Below are positions 32,540-41,002 of a stretch of 64,000 bases of DNA, piece by piece. Both the position numbers and the translations under genes were made by a program. Below the pieces are notes generated by a model that was not told the DNA's origin, searched no databases, and worked only from the letters and a program-made list of their open reading frames with translations. The number at the start of each line of letters is the position of its first letter. Within the stretch, counting starts at the first letter, position 1. Source of the stretch: Micavibrio sp. (GTDB lineage: Bacteria; Pseudomonadota; Alphaproteobacteria; UBA9219); contig DYDA01000003.1 in the NCBI GenBank assembly GCA_020718105.1, positions 17,332 through 81,331 of the forward strand, read 5' to 3'.

Positions 32540-33489
32540 ACGTTCGTTGGGGCATCGCCCCTCGTAACGCTTTCCACAATAAAGGGTGGGCGGCGCTTGG
32601 ATTCGATATACAGGCGACCCAGATACTCGCCCAGCACGCCAAGGCACAGCAGTTGCACGCTGCCCATTACCAGCACGACGACCATCAAACTCGTCCAGCC
32701 TTGCACCGTTTCTCCCGCCAGCCATGCCCTCATGACATAGGCAAGCAGCGTAAGGCCAAGGACGCCCAGCAACGCGCCGCCATAGGATGCCAGCCGGAGG
32801 GGAATGATAGAAAAGCTTGTCACTGCATCCAGCGCAAAACGGATCATCTTGCGAAGGGGGTATTGGGTAACGCCTGCGGCGCGAGGCTGCCGCTCGTACG
32901 GAAACGCCACTTGCGTCAGCCCGATCCAGCCGATCATGCCGCGTAGGAAGCGCGATTGCTCTGGCATTCTGTTCAAAAGGTCGATGGTGCGGCGGCTGAT
33001 AAGGCGGAAGTCGCCCGTGTCTTTGGGAATGGTGGTATCGGCTAACCGCCCCAGCAAACGGTAAAACAGTGCGGCACTAACCCGCTTAAACCAGCTTTCG
33101 CCAGCGCGTGCGGTGCGCTGGCCATACACAACATCGGCTTTCGTCGTGTCCATGATTTTCATCATGGCGGCCAAATGCTCTGGCGGGTCTTGCAGGTCGG
33201 CGTCAAGGATCAATGCGCGTTCTCCGGCGCACAGCGACAGCCCAGCTGTCAGCGCCATTTGATGCCCAAAGTTGCGCGAGAGGTTGACGGCGATGATGTG
33301 CTGCGTTGTGGCGCATAACCCTTGCATCACGGCCAGTGTCGCATCGGTTGAGCCATCATTGATAAGCAGGATTTCAAAATCGCCACAAGCACTGGCCTGA
33401 CAAGCTGCCGTGATGCGCTTGCACGTCTCCGTCAGCCCTTGCGCCTCATTATAGCAAGGCACGATAACGGAAAGGGCGGCGGCGGTCAT
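32536..33489 (-). CDS. Polyprenyl-phosphate glycosyltransferase (GT2, GtrB/ArnC-like)
   Basis: A GT2 enzyme with an N-terminal cytosolic catalytic domain and two C-terminal membrane helices. Motifs are LSVIVPCYNEAQGL (about 7-20), LLINDGSTDAT, NLSRNFGHQMALTAGL, LILDADLQDPPE (the DxD-like D-A-D) and KDTGDFRLISRR. Two hydrophobic helices follow (GGALLGVLGLTLLAYVMRAW and MVVVLVMGSVQLLCLGVLGE). This matches enzymes that load a sugar onto undecaprenyl phosphate for later transfer outside the cell. It is the downstream member of a three-gene glycosylation cluster on the minus strand. The start is placed at MTAAALS; ten earlier codons are possible. Confidence 0.9.
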   Translation of the reverse strand: MTAAALSVIVPCYNEAQGLTETCKRITAACQASACGDFEILLINDGSTDATLAVMQGLCATTQHIIAVNLSRNFGHQMALTAGLSLCAGERALILDADLQDPPEHLAAMMKIMDTTKADVVYGQRTARAGESWFKRVSAALFYRLLGRLADTTIPKDTGDFRLISRRTIDLLNRMPEQSRFLRGMIGWIGLTQVAFPYERQPRAAGVTQYPLRKMIRFALDAVTSFSIIPLRLASYGGALLGVLGLTLLAYVMRAWLAGETVQGWTSLMVVVLVMGSVQLLCLGVLGEYLGRLYIESKRRPPFIVESVTRGDAPTNV

Positions 33490-33496
33490 TTTTGCT

Positions 33497-34426
33497 CTAC
33501 CGCTGCGTGACGGGGACATTCAGATAGCGCATGCGCTTCATCTCATTGCGACCCCGCGTAACGGTGTCGAGAATAAGGCCGCAGGCGAAACTGAGAAACG
33601 CCATGATCATCAGGCTGGTTGACAAGATTGCTGTCGGGAAGCGCGGCACCAAGCCCGTTTCGATATACTCGGCCAAAATGGGCAGCATCAATGCGATGGA
33701 AATAAAGCCAAGCGCTGCCGCGATCAGCGAGAAAAACGGCATCGGCTTTTCTTCTTTGATCAGCACAAGGATCATCCACAAAATACGGAAGCCGTCCTTG
33801 AACGTGCTTAGTTTGCTTAGCGAGCCGACGGGGCGATCTTTATAGGGCGTTTCCACCTCGTCGGTCGGCATCCGCAGGTGCAGCGCGTGGACGGTAAGCT
33901 CCGTTTCCGTCTCAAACCCGACGGCAAGCGCGGGGAAGCTTTTGACATAGCGGCGCGAAAAAACGCGATAGCCCGACAGCATATCCTTAAACCGGTTGCC
34001 GAAAATAAGCGACACCATGGAGGTGAGCATCCAGTTGCCAAAGCGATGCCCTGCGCGGTACGCCTCTTGGATTTCCGTGACGCGCGCGCCGTTGACCATG
34101 TCCAGTTGATTGTCCAAAAGCTTTTTGATCATGGCGGGGGCGGAAGCCGCGTCATAGGTCGCATCGCCGTCCACAAGCACATAAATATCCGCCTCGATAT
34201 CCGCGAACATGCGGCGCACGACATTGCCTTTGCCTTGCAGTGGTTCGCTTCGCACAATGGCGCCAGCGGCTCTTGCGACTTCGATGGTTTTGTCTTTGGA
34301 ATTGTTGTCGTACACGAAAATTTGCGCGTCTGGCAGGGCGCGGCGGAACGCGCCCACCACCTGCGCGATGGCGGTTTCCTCGTTATAGCAGGGGATCAAG
34401 ACGGCGGTTTTAAGGGCTTCGCTCAT
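33497..34426 (-). CDS. GT2 glycosyltransferase with C-terminal membrane helices
   Basis: A second GT2 protein, 309 residues from MSEALKTA. The catalytic domain has VLIPCYNEETAIAQVV, IFVYDNNSKDKT, LVDGDATYDA, MVNGARVTE and KDMLSGYRVFSRRYVKSFP. The tail has two hydrophobic segments (FFSLIAAALGFISIALMLPI and LSTSLMIMAFLSFACGLILD). Such proteins typically make polyprenyl-phosphate sugars or transfer sugars to lipid carriers; the sugar is unknown. Its ATG overlaps the stop of the GT-C-like gene by four bases, and the other GT2 gene follows seven bases after its stop, so all three are coupled. Confidence 0.9.
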   Translation of the reverse strand: MSEALKTAVLIPCYNEETAIAQVVGAFRRALPDAQIFVYDNNSKDKTIEVARAAGAIVRSEPLQGKGNVVRRMFADIEADIYVLVDGDATYDAASAPAMIKKLLDNQLDMVNGARVTEIQEAYRAGHRFGNWMLTSMVSLIFGNRFKDMLSGYRVFSRRYVKSFPALAVGFETETELTVHALHLRMPTDEVETPYKDRPVGSLSKLSTFKDGFRILWMILVLIKEEKPMPFFSLIAAALGFISIALMLPILAEYIETGLVPRFPTAILSTSLMIMAFLSFACGLILDTVTRGRNEMKRMRYLNVPVTQR

Positions 34427-36078
34427 GGTTTTGGCACCGGAAAGTTGGTTGTTTTTTCGACCTCGCATAGCACGAGCTTCGAGTCAAAGAGAGCATCCAC
34501 GACAGGTTGGCATTTTTGCGGCGAAAAGGTGAGCCCAAAATGGCCAAGCGCTGGCCCAGCGTGAAAAAAATGAGGGGCGGGAACCAGCAGTTTAAAAACG
34601 CCTTTGTGGCGGGCTATTTTTTCGGCGATCAGGCTGTTGATGCCTTTGTTCTGTTCGGGGCTGGAGAAATTGCTTTGTACACGCACAAAGGCGGTTTCTG
34701 TCGGGAAAGAGGGGATAACGTGTGAATAGGGATCAAACCCTGCCATTAAAATCATGGTTTCGGATGGATTCTGAAAGGCAGGAAAAGTGACGGGCGCGGT
34801 GGTTTTTAGCCACGGTTTTTTGCGCCCCCAGTCACCCGCTTGGATGGTGGCGGCGATGGCGAGCAACACGAAAAGGGTGAGCAGGGTGCGCGGCGCGGCG
34901 CGAAGCGGCAACAGCCCCATGGCTACGACGATCAAAAGCGGCGCCAGCATCTCTAGCGGGATGAGATAGCGATAAATCGCAAACATGAAAAGCCACAGCG
35001 CATAGGACAAGATAGCCAGCCACAATAAATAGCGCGTGGCGTAAAAGGACACGAGGCGATCAGGCGCGTGCTTGTTGCGGCCATAGGCAAGGCGGAGGAG
35101 GGCGCACAGCGGCAACAGGACATAGAGAGCGGGGATGCGTAAATCCCTCCACGGAATCTCACCCACACGCCATGGAACGGCGGTAAAGATAAAGGGAAAG
35201 AGCAGGCGGTCGCTCCATGTTGTTGGAAGAAATTGCATGTCCCTTCCGCTGTCTGGCGGCGCTAGGGGCGATTTAAAGATATCGTTGAAATAGGGAAAAA
35301 GGGGGCTTTGGTAATGCTCTTGCAAATGCCACGCCCATGGCCCCAAGGTTATGGCAAGGCCGGTCAGAACGCCTAAGCCAAAGCCAAACGCGATCCATAC
35401 GCGCCGCGTCCATGCGCCTGTGACAAACAGTATCGCGCCGCATAAACCGATGCAGAAAAGAACGAAGGGGAGCTTAAGCCCCATCATCGCGCCCGCCGGA
35501 AGGCCGCTTATAAACGCGAAGAAAAGCGCGATGCGCCACGGCGCGTAAACCATGCGTGGATAAAAGCGAATGACCATAAGCGCGGAGGCGAACAGGCCAA
35601 GGCTTGTGATGTTATCGTAAAAGGTCGTGCCTATTTGTGCGATGCCGCCGCCGCCAAGCAGGCCCAGCATGGCCAGTGCAAAGCACACCCAAACCTTTTG
35701 CCGCGCATTCGGGATGATCAGTGTCGCGTGGCACAGCATAAAAAGAAGGATGACGTTGAGGCCTTGAACGCTGCCTAAAATGAAGCCTGCGCCTTTTGCG
35801 CTGATGTGGCTGGCCAAAAGGAAGAAGGGCACATCCAAAGTCGGATTATAAAAAAACGGCGTTTGCGAGGGCAACAGGTCAACCCCAAGGCGCCCGTTCA
35901 AAAGGGCATAGGCATTATACCAGTGATAGTTGCGTAAATCCCAGTTGGTATCTTGCCCCAGATAAAGTGCCAGCGCGCCGATGACAAGCGGCGCCAGCGC
36001 CAGAAGAAAAAAAGCCAAGCCTCGCGCCTTGCTGCCGCGCAAGGGAAAGACGGGAAGGACGCTGCTGGGAGAGGGCAT
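34423..36078 (-). CDS. Multi-spanning GT-C-like membrane glycosyltransferase (putative)
   Basis: A 551-residue integral membrane protein with about ten or eleven hydrophobic helices. After the first helix (GLAFFLLALAPLVIGALALY) comes a periplasmic loop GQDTNWDLRNYHWYNAYALL with acidic and aromatic residues, the place where GT-C enzymes keep their catalytic acid. The last 110 residues are soluble and periplasmic (AGFDPYSHVIPSFPTETAFV, KGVFKLLVPAPHFFHAGP). No exact family is recognised. The context with two polyprenyl-sugar GT2 genes fits a transferase that uses a lipid-linked sugar outside the membrane, by analogy with the GtrA/GtrB/Gtr systems. The function is inferred from topology and neighbours. 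Confidence 0.68.
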   Translation of the reverse strand: MPSPSSVLPVFPLRGSKARGLAFFLLALAPLVIGALALYLGQDTNWDLRNYHWYNAYALLNGRLGVDLLPSQTPFFYNPTLDVPFFLLASHISAKGAGFILGSVQGLNVILLFMLCHATLIIPNARQKVWVCFALAMLGLLGGGGIAQIGTTFYDNITSLGLFASALMVIRFYPRMVYAPWRIALFFAFISGLPAGAMMGLKLPFVLFCIGLCGAILFVTGAWTRRVWIAFGFGLGVLTGLAITLGPWAWHLQEHYQSPLFPYFNDIFKSPLAPPDSGRDMQFLPTTWSDRLLFPFIFTAVPWRVGEIPWRDLRIPALYVLLPLCALLRLAYGRNKHAPDRLVSFYATRYLLWLAILSYALWLFMFAIYRYLIPLEMLAPLLIVVAMGLLPLRAAPRTLLTLFVLLAIAATIQAGDWGRKKPWLKTTAPVTFPAFQNPSETMILMAGFDPYSHVIPSFPTETAFVRVQSNFSSPEQNKGINSLIAEKIARHKGVFKLLVPAPHFFHAGPALGHFGLTFSPQKCQPVVDALFDSKLVLCEVEKTTNFPVPKP

Positions 36079-36085
36079 GGGACGG

Positions 36086-36733
36086 CTACCTTGCCATACC
36101 GCTCGTCAACGCTGAATCATGGGTGGGCGAGGGCGCGTTTACAGCGGCCTCGTTCAGGATAAAGCGGGACATATGCCCCCTGATGCCGCGCTCTAGCTCT
36201 TTGTTCAGATCGGCCATCAAGTTGGTGAGGAGTTTTTTGTACGCTTCGTGTTTTTCAATTTCCGTCGGGTCTTCAGGCAGGCTTACGCTATAGATCGCAT
36301 GCGCCGTGGCCATGCCGATGCTGGCATCGGAAGGCGATTGAGCCTCAAGCGAGACTTCAATGCGGCCAATATATTTTGTGGCTTGCTGGCGTGTGAACAG
36401 ACTTTCAAAATCCGAAGAAGTGTTCATTGATTGCTCGGTCACGTTCGCGTCCTTGATGATCAGCGTGGCGTGGCCCAGCGTTCCGGCGGCTTGCAAGCGA
36501 TCGGCCGCCATGCGACGAACGGCATCCGTCAAGGTCGGTTGGAACAGATGGCCGACATAGGGTTGCCACTGGGGCGTGTTTTGTGCGCGGTCAATAACGC
36601 GAATATCCTGCGCGTCCAACATGATTTTGCCCAGCTGGGTATAATCAAGACGGATGGGGTCGGGGCGCGGCGGCTCACTCGCGCAAGCGGAGAGGAAAGC
36701 AAGCAAAGATAAAAGAAGGGCGCGTTTTTTCAT
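36086..36733 (-). CDS. Lipoprotein of unknown function
   Basis: A 215-residue protein with a lipoprotein signal peptide MKKRALLLSLLAFLSACASE; the lipobox LSAC places the lipidated Cys at 17. The mature domain (IRLDYTQLGKIMLDAQDIRV, PTLTDAVRRMAADRLQAAGT, HATLIIKDANVTEQ, YIGRIEVSLEAQ) alternates strands and helices and resembles small periplasmic lipoproteins, but I cannot name the family. AAGG precedes the ATG. It lies seven bases upstream of the GT-C-like gene and may belong to the same transcript, which would place it in envelope glycan assembly or in stability of its products. Confidence 0.8.
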   Translation of the reverse strand: MKKRALLLSLLAFLSACASEPPRPDPIRLDYTQLGKIMLDAQDIRVIDRAQNTPQWQPYVGHLFQPTLTDAVRRMAADRLQAAGTLGHATLIIKDANVTEQSMNTSSDFESLFTRQQATKYIGRIEVSLEAQSPSDASIGMATAHAIYSVSLPEDPTEIEKHEAYKKLLTNLMADLNKELERGIRGHMSRFILNEAAVNAPSPTHDSALTSGMAR

Positions 36734-36759
36734 GATGGTAACCTTGTCATGTTAAGGTT

Positions 36760-37305
36760 CTATTCTAATTTGGTTAAGGGGCGCTGTAAAGCCGCGCCTT
36801 CATTTTGAAGAAGATGGCGTTTTAAGGCCTCGCCCCCTGCAAAGCCGCCAAGGCCGCCGCCCTTTGCCACAACGCGGTGGCAGGGCAGGAAAAAGGCCAC
36901 AGGGTTCTTGCCCAAAGCCGTGCCGACGGCGCGGACGGCCTTGGGGCTTCCGATGCGCTCCGCCAGCTCGCCATAGGTGATCGTTTCTCCTTGTGGAATG
37001 GTTAAAAGCGTCATCCACACAAGGGCTTGAAAGGGCGTTCCGACCAAAAGGAGGGGAGGGAGGCCTTTAAGTTTGCGCGCCTTTTTCCACCATGCTTCTA
37101 TGGCGCTTTGGTCTTTGATGAAATCTGTTGCAGGCCATGTGCTTTGCCACGATTTAATAGGAGAGCGGGCGGCGTTCTTTGGCGCGAAATGCACGCGGCA
37201 CACTTTCCCGTCCTCGGTCAGGCCAAGCCAAAGCGGCACGGGAAGGCCTTGGTTTATCAGCCCATAACGCACGCGTGGTGGGTATTGCTTGGATATGAGC
37301 ATCAT
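36760..37305 (-). CDS. ogt: Methylated-DNA-protein cysteine methyltransferase
   Basis: A suicide repair protein that removes O6-alkyl groups from guanine. The active-site region FFLPCHRVVAKGGGLGGFAGG (Cys in PCHRV) and the helix-turn-helix VWMTLLTIPQGETITYGELA with RAVGTALGKNP are typical. The 181-residue length and N-terminal RNase H-like domain fit Ogt rather than the larger Ada fusion. A full AAGGAGG ribosome binding site nine bases upstream fixes the start at 37305. It is divergent from nth, and both are base-damage repair genes. Confidence 0.94.
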   Translation of the reverse strand: MMLISKQYPPRVRYGLINQGLPVPLWLGLTEDGKVCRVHFAPKNAARSPIKSWQSTWPATDFIKDQSAIEAWWKKARKLKGLPPLLLVGTPFQALVWMTLLTIPQGETITYGELAERIGSPKAVRAVGTALGKNPVAFFLPCHRVVAKGGGLGGFAGGEALKRHLLQNEGAALQRPLTKLE

Positions 37306-37354
37306 GGCATGGTTCCTCCTTAAGGTGATACAGCCTAGCAAGGACAGACGTTTT

Positions 37355-37990
37355 ATGAAACCAGCCGATATACAAAAGCTTTTCGCCCGTTTGGCGGCGC
37401 TCCGCCCCGATCCCAAGAGCGAGTTGGACTACGTCAATCCTTATACGCTTTTGGTGGCGGTGGTGCTGTCGGCTCAGATGACGGATGTGGGCGTGAATAA
37501 AGCCACCGCGCCGCTTTTTAAGAAGGTGAAAACGCCTGAAGCGATGCTGAAACTGGGCGAAAACGGCCTTAAAACGTACATAAAAAGCATCAATTTGCTC
37601 AACAATAAGGCCAAAAACATCCTCCTTTTGTCGCAAAAACTGGTCGATGATTTCGGCGGCGAAGTTCCTTCCACACGTGAAGCTTTGGAAAGTTTGGCGG
37701 GCGTAGGGCGCAAGTCTGCCAATGTCGTTCTCAACGTAGCGTTTGGACAGCCGACGATAGGTGTGGATACGCATGTTTTTCGCGTGGCCAATCGCATGGG
37801 GCTTGTGGTCGGTAAAACGCCCGAAGAGGTTGAGGAAAAGCTGCTGAAAATCGTGCCGCAACAATGGATGAGCCATGCACATCACTGGTTGGTTTTGCAT
37901 GGGCGCTATATCTGTAAGGCGAAGAAACCCGACTGTCCTGTTTGCCCCGTGCGCGATTTGTGCGCTTATAAGGAAAAGACCAAGGCATGA
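37355..37990 (+). CDS. nth: Endonuclease III
   Basis: A DNA glycosylase/AP lyase for oxidised pyrimidines. The helix-hairpin-helix LESLAGVGRKSANVVLNVAF contains the catalytic lysine, and TIGVDTHVFRVANRMG contains the catalytic aspartate. The C-terminal [4Fe-4S] motif reads CKAKKPDCPVCPVRDLC (C-x6-C-x2-C-x5-C). The length of 211 residues is typical. The start MKPADIQ is chosen over upstream in-frame codons. queH begins four bases before its stop. Confidence 0.96.
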   Translation: MKPADIQKLFARLAALRPDPKSELDYVNPYTLLVAVVLSAQMTDVGVNKATAPLFKKVKTPEAMLKLGENGLKTYIKSINLLNNKAKNILLLSQKLVDDFGGEVPSTREALESLAGVGRKSANVVLNVAFGQPTIGVDTHVFRVANRMGLVVGKTPEEVEEKLLKIVPQQWMSHAHHWLVLHGRYICKAKKPDCPVCPVRDLCAYKEKTKA

Positions 37991-38586
37991 TCGATCTTTC
38001 CGTCCCGCCTGTCCCTTATGAACTTCCCCAAAGCATGGAAGCGGGGGCGCGGTTGCTGCTGCATGTGTGCTGCGCCCCGTGTTCTTGCGCGATTATCGAA
38101 GGCCTGTTGGCCAGCGGCCTCGCGCCCACGCTGTTTTTCTATAATCCCAATATCCACCCGCGCGAGGAGTATGAGCGCCGCAAGGCCGAAGTCGTTCGCT
38201 TTGCGGCCAAGCTTGACGTGCCGTTCGTTGATGCGGATTACGATACGGACGCGTGGCTTGCCCGCGTCAAAGGATTAGAGCAAGAGCCAGAGCGTGGCCG
38301 CCGCTGCGACGCCTGCTTTGCTATGCGGATGGAAAGGACGGCGCTTTACGCGCATGAGAATGGTTTTGCGTGGATGGCGACCAGCTTGTCCATCTCGCGT
38401 CATAAGGATCAGGCGCAGGTGCATAAGGCTGGGCTTGCCGCCGCTGCCCATCACCCTGAGGTGACGTTTTGGGATTACAATTGGCGGCGTTGTGGCGGCG
38501 CGGATCGCGGCGCGGCGCTGGCCAAAGAGGAAGCCTTTTACCGTCAGACCTATTGCGGCTGCGTGTATTCGCAAAGGAAAGTTTAA
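37987..38586 (+). CDS. queH: Epoxyqueuosine reductase QueH
   Basis: QueH reduces epoxyqueuosine in tRNA to queuosine, the last step of Q synthesis, and is not homologous to QueG. Features are LLLHVCCAPCSCAIIEGL with C28, C29, C32, YNPNIHPREEYERRKAEV, the second cysteine pair RRCDACFAMRMERTA, TSLSISRHKDQ and the C-terminal YCGCVYSQ. These cysteines carry an iron-sulfur cluster and an adjacent metal site in characterised QueH. It is translationally coupled to nth by a four-base overlap. Confidence 0.93.
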   Translation: MIDLSVPPVPYELPQSMEAGARLLLHVCCAPCSCAIIEGLLASGLAPTLFFYNPNIHPREEYERRKAEVVRFAAKLDVPFVDADYDTDAWLARVKGLEQEPERGRRCDACFAMRMERTALYAHENGFAWMATSLSISRHKDQAQVHKAGLAAAAHHPEVTFWDYNWRRCGGADRGAALAKEEAFYRQTYCGCVYSQRKV

Positions 38587-38604
38587 GGCTTTGTTGGCAA
38601 CGGC

Positions 38605-39342
38605 CTAATGAAAGGTGAGGGTGTTGGTGGCCACAAGGCTTGGTCGGCTCGTGTCTTGTGATGGCCGCAGAGGGAAGGCTTTCTCGATTCGATAGGCGAT
38701 GGGCTGTGTGACAACCGCCTCTAAAACACCAAGAACGTCAGGATCAAACTTGCTTTTTATGCCCTGCCCTAAAATAGCCAAGGCGGTTTCGTTGTTCATG
38801 GCGCTTTTATAGCAACGCTTGTTGGTTAGCGCGTCATAGACATCGGCAACGGCAAGGATTTTGGCCTCTGGCGTTATGCGATGGTCTTGCAGGCCAAAGG
38901 GATAACCCGATCCGTCAAGACGCTCATGATGCTGAAGCGCAATGACGGCAATCGAAGAAGCGTGCGCAAGGCCTTTGGCGTGGCTAAGAATTTTATAGCT
39001 GTTGATCGCGTGTTTCTTGACGTTTTCAAATTCTTGCGAAGAAAGGTGGCCGTTTTTAAAAATCGTTGAAGGCATTAGTTTGAGCTTGCCAATATCGTGA
39101 TACTGCGCGGCGGAATAAAGAATAGAGCGCGCCTGATTGGACAGGCCTAAGCGCGTTGCCATTTCAAAAGAAAGAAGAGCCACCCTGTTTTGGTGTTGGA
39201 TCGTGTTGTTGATGTCGGCTTGATACGCTCTCCATGATGTCGCTTTGCACATGGACGTGACGGTTTTGTCCATGCGATCAAGACCGCGTCCTTCGTGGGG
39301 GCGAAAGAGGGGGGAGCTGATATTTTTATAGGCTCCTGACAT
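38605..39342 (-). CDS. HD-GYP domain protein, probable cyclic-di-GMP phosphodiesterase
   Basis: A compact 245-residue protein made almost entirely of one HD-GYP domain. Metal and signature residues are in order: HQNRVALLS, AAQYHDIGKLKL (HD), FENVKKHAINSYKIL, ALQHHERLDGSGYPFGL (HH and GYP) and ILAVADVYDALTNKRCYKSA. No receiver, PAS or membrane domain is attached, so its input must come from another protein or from expression control. AAGGA lies nine bases before the ATG. It stands alone between queH (convergent) and the VPLPA-CTERM gene. Confidence 0.92.
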   Translation of the reverse strand: MSGAYKNISSPLFRPHEGRGLDRMDKTVTSMCKATSWRAYQADINNTIQHQNRVALLSFEMATRLGLSNQARSILYSAAQYHDIGKLKLMPSTIFKNGHLSSQEFENVKKHAINSYKILSHAKGLAHASSIAVIALQHHERLDGSGYPFGLQDHRITPEAKILAVADVYDALTNKRCYKSAMNNETALAILGQGIKSKFDPDVLGVLEAVVTQPIAYRIEKAFPLRPSQDTSRPSLVATNTLTFH

Positions 39343-39495
39343 AAGAACAATCCTTTTATAATCGTTCCAGAAAGCGCTTCAACATTTACTCTTGTATGCC
39401 TTAACAATAGATGAAATTGAGCAAAAAAGCACCATCAACAATGCTTTCATGTGGCTTTAAGGTATCAGGTGGATGCGAGAGGGGTAAGAAATGGC

Positions 39496-39533
39496 AAAAA
39501 AAAGAGCCGCCCCATGGGGCGACCCTTTTTTTG
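39496..39533 (-). terminator. Rho-independent terminator after the VPLPA-CTERM gene
   Basis: On the minus strand GTCGCCCC and GGGGCGGC pair around AT and are followed by eight T. The plus strand also ends in a T run, so it may act both ways. Confidence 0.85.
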
Positions 39534-39558
39534 GATAAGGCGTTAAGGCCTTAATGTC

Positions 39559-40131
39559 TTAAGCCGTAGCGGCTTCCTTCTTGCTCTTCTTGGCGCGATA
39601 AGCGGCCAGACCAGCAAGACCCAAGCCAAACAAGGGCAGGGCTGCGGGAAGCGGAACATTCGAAACGGCGTTGTAAGCTGTGGTTACAGTGCCTTGGAAC
39701 ATAGGCGAAATCATAAGACCAGCCGAGAAGGACAGCGTCGAGTCAAGAAGGTTAGAAATCATAAGCGTGAAGACATTCTTGTCAAAATCACTGGCTGTCA
39801 CGATTGAGTACTTTGTGGGATCAACTTCTGTGGGGGTGTACCAGAAATCAACGGAGCCCATAAGGCCAGCAACGGCTGAGGGAACAACGTTATAGGTGAA
39901 GGTGATGTCTGTTTTGCCCGCCAGAGTGCCGTTTGCAACATAATCTTGCAGACCAAAGAAAGGCGTTGTGTTGATGGCGCCGTACTGACCCGCTGGGACA
40001 TAGCCCATATCAACGTAGTACTGGGCTGGGCCTGTTGGCGTGCCGTTGAAGTCAACGGGAGCTGTTGCCGCTTGCGCGGAAAGCGAAAAAAGCGCGATAA
40101 AGGCGCCGAGGAAGAGGTTGCTAAGTTTCAT
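39559..40131 (-). CDS. VPLPA-CTERM sorted surface/extracellular protein
   Basis: A 190-residue secreted protein. The signal peptide is MKLSNLFLGAFIALFSLSAQ, cleaved near AQA-AT. The mature part is Gly/Thr/Asn-rich beta sequence (DITFTYNVVPSAVAGLMGSV, STLSFSAGLMI) without a named domain. The C-terminus has the sorting signal VPLPAALPLFGLGLAGL followed by a basic tail (AYRAKKSKK), the arrangement processed by exosortases in Gram-negative bacteria. AAGGA nine bases upstream supports the start. No exosortase gene is in the window. The passenger domain is unknown. Confidence 0.85.
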   Translation of the reverse strand: MKLSNLFLGAFIALFSLSAQAATAPVDFNGTPTGPAQYYVDMGYVPAGQYGAINTTPFFGLQDYVANGTLAGKTDITFTYNVVPSAVAGLMGSVDFWYTPTEVDPTKYSIVTASDFDKNVFTLMISNLLDSTLSFSAGLMISPMFQGTVTTAYNAVSNVPLPAALPLFGLGLAGLAAYRAKKSKKEAATA

Positions 40132-40327
40132 TTTTGTGAATCCTTATCCAATGTGGTTGTCGAAGAATCTATCTTCATGGCAGATGCTAGCAGGAAAAGG
40201 CAACCCAAGGCAATCGTTTTATCTATCTAAAGTGAAGATTCTTTGGTTAACGAAACGAATAAAAACAACCTTTGGTTGTGGCGGCTTGTGCCTTTGTGAA
40301 AATTTAAGGATTTAAAGAGTATAGTCC

Positions 40328-40413
40328 CCCAAGGCTAGGAATCCAAGTTAACAACCCACCCTCCCGCAAGGGGAGGGTGGGTTTCGTGCACTTGTTAATC
40401 CGAGTTCGGAGCC
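40328..40413 (+). repeat. Dispersed repeat, family F, upstream of rppH
   Basis: An 86-bp unit starting CCCAAGGCTAGGAATCCAAG, with a central hairpin CCCACCCTCCC-GCAA-GGGGAGGGTGGG and ending CCGAGTTCGGAGCC. Its partner lies at 55259-55344 in inverted orientation, upstream of accD. Confidence 0.85.
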
Positions 40414-40452
40414 ATCTCCCCCCCAACCTTTTTTCTTACAGGATAGATCACG

Positions 40453-40989
40453 ATGCAGCATGAAGTAACCGAGATGGATTCTGGCTTGCCTTATCGCAAC
40501 AGTGTGGGGCTTTGCATTTTTAATGCGGATGGCCTTGTTCTGTGTGCCGAGCGTCGCGATAAGCGCGGCGCGTGGCAGATGCCGCAAGGCGGCATTCAGA
40601 AGGGAGAGGATCCCGCGCTGGCCGTCTTCCGTGAGATGAAGGAAGAAGTCGGCACGGATAGCGCCGATATTATTGCCCGTCATCCTGAGCGGTTGAGGTA
40701 TGATTTTCCCGATGTCTTGCAGTATAAAAACGGCATTTTTCATGGGAAATACAGGGGGCAAGAACAAATCTGGTTCGCGCTGCTTTATCGCGGTCAAGAT
40801 GCCGACATTAATTTGACAAGCGAATATGAAGCCGAAGAGCCAGAGTTCATTGCGTGGCGCTGGGTTGAGCTGACCCAAACGCCGTCACTGATTGTCGATT
40901 TTAAACGCCCCGTTTATGAAAGCGTGGTGGAGGCGTTCTTGCCGTTTTCGCAGCGTCTTGCGCAAGGAACGGATGTGCCGCCTCTTTAA
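40453..40989 (+). CDS. rppH: RNA pyrophosphohydrolase
   Basis: RppH removes pyrophosphate from the 5' end of mRNAs and triggers RNase E decay. The Nudix box is GGIQKGEDPALAVFREMKEE followed by VG (about residues 43-65), preceded by RNSVGLCIFNADG and WQMPQGG. QEQIWFALLY and FIAWRWVELTQTPSLIVDFK are typical of the RppH/YgdP subgroup. The 178-residue length is normal. A family F repeat ends 39 bp before the start. Confidence 0.94.
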   Translation: MQHEVTEMDSGLPYRNSVGLCIFNADGLVLCAERRDKRGAWQMPQGGIQKGEDPALAVFREMKEEVGTDSADIIARHPERLRYDFPDVLQYKNGIFHGKYRGQEQIWFALLYRGQDADINLTSEYEAEEPEFIAWRWVELTQTPSLIVDFKRPVYESVVEAFLPFSQRLAQGTDVPPL

Positions 40990-41002
40990 CGGGAAGAAAG
41001 GA

